Source of the DNA: Mycobacterium sp. IS-836
GTDB lineage: Bacteria; Actinomycetota; Actinomycetes; Mycobacteriales; Mycobacteriaceae
Length of the DNA: 49,341 nucleotides
Direction: 5' to 3'
Assembly: GCF_001954275.1 (NCBI RefSeq)
Contig: NZ_MBEU01000036.1
Location: 1 to 49,341 of the forward strand
Below are positions 43,379 through 49,341 of this stretch, one piece after another. The position numbers were made by a program, and so were the translations under genes. Under the pieces are notes generated by a model. It searched no databases. It was not told where the DNA came from and saw only the letters and a list, made by a program, of their open reading frames with translations. Within the stretch, counting starts at the first letter, position 1. Each line of letters opens with the position of its first letter.

Positions 43379-44821
43379 ATGAGCAAACTTGCCGACGAGA
43401 CACGGTGGATGGATGCCACGGACCAGGCCGCGCTGGTGTCGAAAGGCGAGGTCACGGCCGGTGAGTTGGTGGACGCGGCGATCGAGCGGATCGAGCAAGC
43501 CAACCCGTCGTTGAACGCGGTGGTCATCGAGTGGTTCGAGCACGCGCGGTCGGTGGCCGCCGATCCGGATCTGCCACAGGGGCCGTTCCGCGGCGTCCCG
43601 TTTCTGCTCAAGGACCTCTACACGAGTTTCGCCGGTCAGACCCTGTCGAACGGCAACGTTGCGCTCAAACAAGCGGGGAAGATCGACACCGCGGACACGA
43701 CGCTGGTGGCCCGGTTCAAGGCGGCCGGGCTGGTCATCGCGGGGCGGACGAATAGCCCAGAGATGGGCAGCCTGCCGACCACGCAGCCGTTGGCCTGGGG
43801 GCCGACGCGCAATCCGTGGGCGCTGGATCGCACGCCGGGCGGGTCGAGCGGGGGCGCCGCCGCGGCCGTGGCCGCCGGGATGGTGCCGTTCGCCAACGCC
43901 TCGGACGGCGGTGGCAGCATCCGGATCCCGGCGTCGTGCTGCGGGCTGGTGGGACTCAAGCCGAGCCAGGGACGGACCACGGCCGGGCCGCTGCGCACCG
44001 AGGCGGGGCTGGGGGTCGAACTGTGCGTCAGCCGCACGGTCCGCGATACGGCGAGCCTGCTCGACGCGGTGCACGGTCCCGGTGTCGGCGACAGCGTGAT
44101 CGCGCCGGCGCCCGAGCGGCCGTACGCCACGGAGGTCGGCGCCGATCCGGGCCGGTTGCGCATCGGGCTGCTCGACGTCCATCCGCGCGGTGACTTCCTG
44201 CATCCGGATTGCGTCGCGGCGGTGCGGGCGGCGGCGTCGATGCTGGAGGGGCTCGACCACATCGTCGAGCCCGCCTGGCCGGCGTGCCTCGCCGATACGT
44301 CATTGGTCGAGAAGTTCATGGCGCTGTGGGCGACGCAGATGGCCATGGCGGCCCGCGGATTCGGCGAAACGCTCGGGCGTGAAATGACGGCCGACGACAT
44401 CGAGCCGGTGAACTGGGTACTGGTCCAGCAGGCGCAGCGGTTGACCGCCGTCGACTACGCCGACGCCCAAGCGGCGGGATGGGCGTTCCGCAGGGCGGTG
44501 CAGGGGTGGTGGGCCCACGGCTGGGACCTGCTGCTCAGCCCGACACTGGCGGAGCCGCCGCTGCCGCTGACTGAATTCGAGAACAATCCCGAGCAGCCGA
44601 CCGCGCCGATGCGCCGCGCGGGCCAATTCGCCGCGTTCACACCGCCGTTCAACATGAGCGGGCAGCCGGCGATCAGCCTTCCGCTGCACCGTAACGGCGA
44701 TGGCCTACCCATCGGCATCCAGCTCGCCGCCGCCTACGGACGCGAAGATGTTCTCATTCGCGTTGCGGCCCAACTGGAATCGGCCCATCCCTGGGCATCC
44801 CACCACCCGCCGATCCCGTGA
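43379..44821 (+). CDS. Amidase (amidase-signature family)
   Basis: 480 residues from ATG 43379 (the frame opens at 43352). Amidase signature from about residue 140: catalytic Lys in GVPFLLKDLYTSFAG, the Gly/Ser-rich TPGGSSGGAAAAVAAG, with the cis-Ser and nucleophile Ser in the SGG and NASDGGGSIRIPAS segments. It hydrolyses an amide to the acid plus ammonia or amine; substrate range is broad in this family. Resembles AmiC/AmiB2-type mycobacterial amidases. It is divergent from the propeller lipoprotein, 80 bases away. Confidence 0.92.
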   Translation: MSKLADETRWMDATDQAALVSKGEVTAGELVDAAIERIEQANPSLNAVVIEWFEHARSVAADPDLPQGPFRGVPFLLKDLYTSFAGQTLSNGNVALKQAGKIDTADTTLVARFKAAGLVIAGRTNSPEMGSLPTTQPLAWGPTRNPWALDRTPGGSSGGAAAAVAAGMVPFANASDGGGSIRIPASCCGLVGLKPSQGRTTAGPLRTEAGLGVELCVSRTVRDTASLLDAVHGPGVGDSVIAPAPERPYATEVGADPGRLRIGLLDVHPRGDFLHPDCVAAVRAAASMLEGLDHIVEPAWPACLADTSLVEKFMALWATQMAMAARGFGETLGREMTADDIEPVNWVLVQQAQRLTAVDYADAQAAGWAFRRAVQGWWAHGWDLLLSPTLAEPPLPLTEFENNPEQPTAPMRRAGQFAAFTPPFNMSGQPAISLPLHRNGDGLPIGIQLAAAYGREDVLIRVAAQLESAHPWASHHPPIP

Positions 44822-44886
44822 CGTTGGAGCAGAGATCAACTTCGCCGGCACCGGGGCCCGGCGATCCCATTTGAGGCGGATGCCTC

Positions 44887-45783
44887 ATGTGTCGAAATTG
44901 CGTCGGGGTGGACTATTTCACCATGATTGACGGCAAGATCGCCCGCCAGACCGCGCAGGTGGCCCCGGAGAAGCGGTGGGACAAGGTATTAACCGAAGGT
45001 CACGCGCCTTTGGTGAGCGCGCGGCGGGTGTTTCGCTACCTGCCCTCGGCCCCACGTTGCAAGCTATGCAACAACCCGTTCGGCGGCCTGATCGGCCATG
45101 CTTTCGCCGCGGCCGGGTTCCGCCCGTCGCGCAAGAACCCCAACTTGTGCAGTCGTTGTTGTGATGTGCTCCCCCCGGGTGGCGCCGAGGTGGATATCGC
45201 GGTGTTGTTCGCCGACGTTCGCGGCTCCACCGCGCTGGGCCAGCACGCGGTTGCCGCAGATTTCGCCGCGTTGCTCAACCGGTTCTACGTCGTTGCGACA
45301 CAGACCCTTCTGCGGCATGACGCGGTGATTGACAAACTCATCGGCGACGAGATCATGGCGTTCTTTGTTCGGGGCATCAGCGGTCCGCAGTACCGCCGGC
45401 GTGCGGTTCTGGCCGCGATGGAGCTGATCAAAGCGGTCGGCTACGGCAGCGACGAGGGGCCTTGGCTGAAGCTAGGCGTAGCGGTCAATGCGGGGGTCGC
45501 GTACGTCGGCAACGTCGGGGGCGCGGTGGTCGATTTCACCGCCCTCGGTAATCCGGTCAACGTGTCGGCCCGGATGCAACAACACGCCGCCGGCGGGGAG
45601 TTGCTCGTCGCATCCGGAGTGGCCGACGAGCTGGTGGGAATGGCGCCGCGGCGGCGACTCAACCTGCGCGGGCACGACCGGCCGATCGATGCCTTCGTTC
45701 TGGATTCGGCCTCGCGCGGCGGCCAAGCTAGTCTTCAACGTCGTGACAGCGCCGACGCGGGCCAAGCTGGCCGACGGCCGTGA
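44887..45783 (+). CDS. Class III adenylate/guanylate cyclase with Cys-cluster N-terminus
   Basis: 298 residues from ATG 44887. The stretch VDYFTMIDGKIARQTAQV (8-25) looks like the C-terminal strand of an NTF2/SnoaL domain, and a GTG at 44959 (VAPEKRWDKVLTEGH) may be the real start. A cysteine cluster follows (C58-x2-C61, C88-x2-C91-C92), possibly binding Zn or an Fe-S centre. The CHD-type catalytic domain has metal-binding Asp in VLFADVRGSTALG (D110) and DKLIGDEIMAFF (D154), and transition-state residues in LGNPVNVSARMQ (N225, R229). It makes cAMP or cGMP in the cytoplasm. The 3' end overlaps galT by 41 bases. Confidence 0.87.
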   Translation: MCRNCVGVDYFTMIDGKIARQTAQVAPEKRWDKVLTEGHAPLVSARRVFRYLPSAPRCKLCNNPFGGLIGHAFAAAGFRPSRKNPNLCSRCCDVLPPGGAEVDIAVLFADVRGSTALGQHAVAADFAALLNRFYVVATQTLLRHDAVIDKLIGDEIMAFFVRGISGPQYRRRAVLAAMELIKAVGYGSDEGPWLKLGVAVNAGVAYVGNVGGAVVDFTALGNPVNVSARMQQHAAGGELLVASGVADELVGMAPRRRLNLRGHDRPIDAFVLDSASRGGQASLQRRDSADAGQAGRRP

Positions 45784-46837
45784 CCTGCTTTTCTTTTCGC
45801 TGCCCGGGCACCGACCGGCCCCGGTCGATGACCGCAGGCCGCTGCCGCCGCGCGACCCCGACCAGTCGCAGTTGCGGTTCGACCGCTCGACCGGACAGTG
45901 GGTGATCATCGCGGCGCTACGCCAAGACCGCACCTACAAGCCGCCGCCGGACCAGTGCCCGCTGTGTCCGGGCCCGACCGGGCTCACCAGCGAGGTGCCC
46001 GCCCCCGACTACGACGTCGTCGTCTTCGAGAACCGCTTCCCGAGCCTGTCGGGCGCCTCAGCCGGTGAGCCGGCGCCGGTGCCCCCCGCTGGTGATGGCT
46101 TCGTCTCCGCTCCCGCGTACGGGCGCTGCGAGGTGATCTGCTTTTCCAGCGACCACACCGGGTCGTTCGCGGAGCTGCAACCGCCGCATGCCCGGCTCGT
46201 CGTGGACGCGTGGCGGCACCGCACGGCCGATTTGATCGCACAGCCGGGTATCGAGCAGGTGTTCTGTTTCGAGAACCGCGGCGAGGAGATCGGGGTGACG
46301 CTGACCCATCCCCACGGTCAGATCTACGGCTACCCCTACCTGACGCCGCGCACCGCTGTCATGCTCGGCCAGGCCGGCGAACATCGAATGCGCCACGGCG
46401 GCAACCTCTTTGCCGACCTACTGGCGCGCGAGGTCGCCGACGGCAGCCGCGTCATCGCGCACACCGAGCTGTTCACGGCGTTCGTGCCGTTCGCGGCGCG
46501 CTGGCCGGTCGAGGTGCACATCTACCCGAACAGGTTCGTGCGCAACCTCGTCGACCTCGATGAGGACGAACTGAACGGATTCGCCCAGATCTACCTCGAC
46601 GTGCTGGGCCGGTTCGACCGCATGTATTCGGCTCCGCTGCCGTATATTTCGGCGCTGCACCAGTTCGCCGACACGGACGAACAGGCCGACGGCTACTTTC
46701 ATGTCGAGCTGATGTCGATCCGGCGTAGCGCCACCAAGCTGAAGTACCTGGCGGCCTCCGAATCGGCGATGGACGCGTTCATCGGCGACGTCACGCCCGA
46801 AGCCGTGGCCCAGCGGCTACGGGAGCTCGGCCGATGA
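45743..46837 (+). CDS. galT: Galactose-1-phosphate uridylyltransferase (GalT), intact
   Basis: 364 residues from GTG 45743, overlapping the cyclase. Leloir pathway enzyme exchanging UMP between UDP-glucose and galactose-1-phosphate. Zinc-type CPLCPG near residue 75, [11 protein letters not shown], the catalytic HPH in [16 protein letters not shown], and [17 protein letters not shown]. In M. tuberculosis the gene is annotated as two pieces (galTa, galTb; Rv0618-Rv0619), while here a single frame covers both halves. Its TGA overlaps the galK ATG (ATGA). Confidence 0.93.
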   Translation: MTAPTRAKLADGRDLLFFSLPGHRPAPVDDRRPLPPRDPDQSQLRFDRSTGQWVIIAALRQDRTYKPPPDQCPLCPGPTGLTSEVPAPDYDVVVFENRFPSLSGASAGEPAPVPPAGDGFVSAPAYGRCEVICFSSDHTGSFAELQPPHARLVVDAWRHRTADLIAQPGIEQVFCFENRGEEIGVTLTHPHGQIYGYPYLTPRTAVMLGQAGEHRMRHGGNLFADLLAREVADGSRVIAHTELFTAFVPFAARWPVEVHIYPNRFVRNLVDLDEDELNGFAQIYLDVLGRFDRMYSAPLPYISALHQFADTDEQADGYFHVELMSIRRSATKLKYLAASESAMDAFIGDVTPEAVAQRLRELGR

Positions 46838-47931
46838 GCTACTCGAGCGTGCGGTACGCCGCTCCCGGGCGGATCAACCTGATCGGGGAACACACCGACT
46901 ACAACCTCGGGTTCGCATTGCCGATCGCGCTCCCGCAACGCACCCTGGTGACCTTCCTGCCCGACGGCGGCGACGCGATCACCGTGGGGAGCGATCGCGC
47001 GGACGGCTCGGTGCGCATTCCAGTCGACACCGCTCCCGGCGGCGTGACCGGCTGGGCCGGTTACGTGGCCGGGGTGATGTGGGCGCTGCGGGAGGCCGGT
47101 CACCCGGTGCCGGGCGGCGCGATATCGATCACCAGCGACGTCGAGATGGGCTCGGGCCTCTCGTCCTCGGCAGCATTGGAATGCGCAACCCTCGGCGCGA
47201 TCGCGGCGGCCGCCGGTGTGCGCATCGACGCAACGGAGCAGGCGCGGCTGGCCCAGCGCGCTGAAAACGAATATGTCGGCGCCCCAACGGGTTTGCTTGA
47301 CCAGCTGGCCTCGCTATTCGGACGGCCGGCCACGGCGCTGCTGATCGACTTCCGCGACGTCACCGTCGAACCGGTGGCCTTCGACCCCGACAGCCGTGGC
47401 GTCGCGCTGCTGCTGATCGACTCCCGGGCACGCCACCGTCACGCCGGCGGCGACTACGCGGACCGGCGCGCCTCCTGCGAGCGTGCGGCGGCCGATGTGG
47501 GCGTGTCGTCACTGCGCGATCTGCAGGATCGGGGACCGTCGGTTCTGGCGAGAGTGACCGACCCGACGGATGCCCGCCGTGCCCGTCACGTGCTCACCGA
47601 GAACCGCCGGGTGACCGATTTTGTTGGCGCCCTGGGTGATTCGGACTTCGCCGAAGCCGGTCGGATCTTCACCGCCTCGCACGCCTCCATGCGCGACGAC
47701 TTCGAAATCACCACCGAGCACATCGACCTGATCGCCGATGCCGCGGTCGGCGCGGGCGCCCTGGGCGCCCGGATGACCGGCGGCGGGTTCGGGGGCTGCG
47801 TGATCGCCCTGGTGCCTACCGAGCGCGTGGAGTCCGTCGGCGAGGCAGTGCGACGGGCCGTGTGCGACGCCGGGTTTGAGCGGCCGGTGATCACCAGAAC
47901 CCATGCCGCCGCGGGCGCGGGGCCCGAGTAG
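46834..47931 (+). CDS. galK: Galactokinase (GalK)
   Basis: 365 residues from ATG 46834. GHMP kinase that phosphorylates galactose at C1. Galactokinase signature [20 protein letters not shown] at the N-terminus, GHMP motif 2 [18 protein letters not shown], catalytic Asp region [11 protein letters not shown], and motif 3 [20 protein letters not shown]. Co-transcribed with galT; the Mut7-C gene starts directly after its stop. Matches Rv0620. Confidence 0.95.
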   Translation: MSYSSVRYAAPGRINLIGEHTDYNLGFALPIALPQRTLVTFLPDGGDAITVGSDRADGSVRIPVDTAPGGVTGWAGYVAGVMWALREAGHPVPGGAISITSDVEMGSGLSSSAALECATLGAIAAAAGVRIDATEQARLAQRAENEYVGAPTGLLDQLASLFGRPATALLIDFRDVTVEPVAFDPDSRGVALLLIDSRARHRHAGGDYADRRASCERAAADVGVSSLRDLQDRGPSVLARVTDPTDARRARHVLTENRRVTDFVGALGDSDFAEAGRIFTASHASMRDDFEITTEHIDLIADAAVGAGALGARMTGGGFGGCVIALVPTERVESVGEAVRRAVCDAGFERPVITRTHAAAGAGPE

Positions 47932-48693
47932 GTGACCGAACCACCGGAAGTCGGCTACGTCGAGGTCCGGGCGTACGCCGAACTGAACGACTTCCTGGCG
48001 CCCGAGCTTCGCGGCGCCACCGTGCGCCGCCCGTTCCGTTCCCACCAGACCGTCAAGGACGTGCTGGAGGCAATGGGCATTCCGCACACCGAGATTGACC
48101 TCATCCTGCTCAACGGCGATCCGGTCGACTTCGACCACCGGCCCACGGCCGGCGACCGGATCGCCGCATACCCGATGTTCGAGGCACTCGACGTCGCGTC
48201 GACCGCCAGGCTTCGGCCGGTGCCGTTGCGCGATCCGCGATTCGTCGTCGATGTGAACCTCGGCCGGCTCGCGCGGCTGCTTCGCGTCCTCGGCTTCGAC
48301 GCGTGGTGGTCGAGCGACGCCGACGACGCGGCCCTGGCCCGAATCAGCCTGGACGAGCAGCGAATCCTGCTGACCCGCGATCGCGGCCTGCTGAAGCGCC
48401 GGGCGATCACGCATGGCCTGTTCGTCCACTCGCAGGATCCCGAGCAACAGGCCCTCGAGGTGATGCGGCGACTGGACCTACGCGAACGGCTGGCGCCGCT
48501 CACCCGCTGCCTGCACTGCAACGGCGCATTGCAAGCGGTCGACAAGCGCGACGTGATCGACCAGCTCGAGCCGTTGACCGCCCAGTACTACGAGGAATTC
48601 AGCCGCTGCGCGGGATGTGGTCGCATCTACTGGGCCGGGTCGCATCACGCAAAGTTGCTCGGCCTCGTCGAACGGCTGCGCGGGCAACTTTGA
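47932..48693 (+). CDS. Ubiquitin-like plus Mut7-C RNase domain protein
   Basis: 253 residues from GTG 47932, the base right after the galK TAG. N-terminal ~85 residues have a beta-grasp Mut7-C ubiquitin-like fold (VEVRAYAELNDFLAPELRG ... DRIAAYPMFEAL). The C-terminal Mut7-C PIN-like RNase part has the acidic start FVVDVNLGRLARLLRVLGFDAWW, ILLTRDRGLLKRRAITHG, and a zinc ribbon with CxxC pairs (CLHCNG, CAGCGRIYW). It likely acts in RNA processing or decay; the target is unknown. Adjacency to gal genes may be incidental. Confidence 0.9.
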   Translation: MTEPPEVGYVEVRAYAELNDFLAPELRGATVRRPFRSHQTVKDVLEAMGIPHTEIDLILLNGDPVDFDHRPTAGDRIAAYPMFEALDVASTARLRPVPLRDPRFVVDVNLGRLARLLRVLGFDAWWSSDADDAALARISLDEQRILLTRDRGLLKRRAITHGLFVHSQDPEQQALEVMRRLDLRERLAPLTRCLHCNGALQAVDKRDVIDQLEPLTAQYYEEFSRCAGCGRIYWAGSHHAKLLGLVERLRGQL

Positions 48694-48700
48694 TCGGCGC

Positions 48701-49183
48701 CTATGCGGGAGTCAGCCGGACCGCTCCCAGGTGCATCCGGTCGACGGCCTCGGCGAATTCATCGAGGGTCGGGATGCGCTGGTCGCGAAATTTCAATCCG
48801 ATCATGCGCTGCGCGCGCTGGACGCCGTAGGCCTGGGCGCAGCGCAGGTACAGGTCGGAGACGACGGCGCGGTCCCGGATGAGCTCACCGCGCATCGCGG
48901 TCGTCTTGCCGTCGTAGACGACCTCGGCGGTGGCGCCGCCGCGGAAGTTCTGCTTCCAGGGCGCGCCGGTCAGCGCGTAGAGGTCGTTGTCAATCAGGTG
49001 GGCGCTCACCGGAAGTGAGTACGGTTTCCCGGTCTTTCGTCCGGTGAAGGTCAACACCATCAGCTGCTTGCGCGCGGACCCGGCCAGCGGGGTGCGCAGC
49101 AGCGAGCGCAGCATCGGGTTGACGATGCGAAGTAGAGCCGACGGTGGGTGCCCGACGTCTATCGCGGGCGACTGTTCTGCCAT
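48701..49183 (-). CDS. Deazaflavin (F420)-dependent nitroreductase family protein (Ddn-like)
   Basis: 160 residues from ATG 49183. Split beta-barrel of the F420-binding Ddn/DUF385 family: LMVLTFTGRKTGKPYSLPVSAH, then LYALTGAPWKQNFRGGATAEVVYDGK for cofactor phosphate and ring binding. Members reduce quinones, nitroimidazoles or other small molecules using F420H2 at the membrane or in the cytosol. The substrate cannot be told. Convergent with the Mut7-C gene. Confidence 0.88.
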   Translation of the reverse strand: MAEQSPAIDVGHPPSALLRIVNPMLRSLLRTPLAGSARKQLMVLTFTGRKTGKPYSLPVSAHLIDNDLYALTGAPWKQNFRGGATAEVVYDGKTTAMRGELIRDRAVVSDLYLRCAQAYGVQRAQRMIGLKFRDQRIPTLDEFAEAVDRMHLGAVRLTPA

Positions 49184-49225
49184 GCCAACACCGTAGGACC
49201 AATCGGGGTCCGGGGGAACACGCCG

Positions 49226-49341
49226 GCGGGGGGGGGGGGGGGCGCGGTCCCCCCCGCCGCCGCCCGGGGCGGGGGCGCGAGCGGGCGAGGTGGTGGGGGG
49301 GGGGGGGGGGGTGCTGGGGCGGGGGCAGGTCGGGGAGAGTC
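49226..49341. other. Poly-G/low-complexity contig end, probably not genomic
   Basis: Runs of 14 or more G (from 49228 and again near 49294-49310) separated by C/G-only sequence with almost no A or T. It resembles sequencing or assembly noise rather than mycobacterial DNA, which keeps A/T in coding and intergenic regions. No feature is supported here. Confidence 0.8.

Overview
The window reads as one high-GC contig from a Mycobacterium, probably a non-tuberculous slow grower. Gene content and order from galE3 to the YajQ-family gene and tRNA-Tyr match, almost gene for gene, what I remember of the M. tuberculosis Rv0536-Rv0566c block. Start codons are often GTG, several neighbouring genes overlap by 4 bases (ATGA/GTGA), and there are mycobacterial lipoproteins, DUF732 and DUF3349 proteins and proline/threonine-rich membrane proteins. 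I assigned homologues from memory of protein sequences, not from a search.

Layout. (1) 1-6206: the 3' part of galE3, a polytopic membrane protein (Rv0537c-like) and a tandem pair of Rv0538-like membrane-anchored proteins with long extracellular repeat tails. (2) 6257-10252: two coupled GT-A glycosyltransferase-like genes, an added APC permease and a GT-C-like membrane protein. (3) 10264-17262, mostly minus strand: menE, DUF3349, a small membrane protein with pitA, a glyoxalase, a DinB-like protein, an SDR, menB and an aldo-keto reductase. (4) 17348-24731: TetR, fadD8, an amidohydrolase, menC, an alpha/beta hydrolase and menD. (5) 24728-33667: a membrane protein, mgtA, an added MarR/sulfotransferase/DUF1214 locus, menG, the Rv0559c/Rv0560c pair, menJ and grcC1. 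(6) 33749-41196: htpX, an added island (small membrane protein, TetR, XRE regulator, SulP transporter), gpsA, a flavin monooxygenase, a YajQ-family gene and tRNA-Tyr. (7) 41321-49183: two lipoproteins, an amidase, a class III nucleotide cyclase, galT, galK, a Mut7-C protein and a Ddn-like protein. This last part no longer follows the Rv0567 onward order; galT-galK resemble Rv0618-Rv0620.

The main theme is menaquinone biosynthesis. menE, menB, menC, menD, menG and menJ, a candidate hydrolase step (Rv0554-like) and the polyprenyl diphosphate synthase grcC1 are spread over about 23 kb. Species-specific additions sit between conserved genes. They come with their own regulators, and several have clear palindromic operators: TetR/aldo-keto reductase, MarR/sulfotransferase, and TetR/small membrane protein. 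The aldo-keto reductase/TetR cassette is framed by two near-identical 62-bp repeats, at the place where M. tuberculosis has vapBC3.

Both ends look artefactual. Bases 1-64 encode, on the opposite strand, an N-terminal piece of the same epimerase that is read forward from base 65. The last ~115 bases are poly-G low-complexity sequence.
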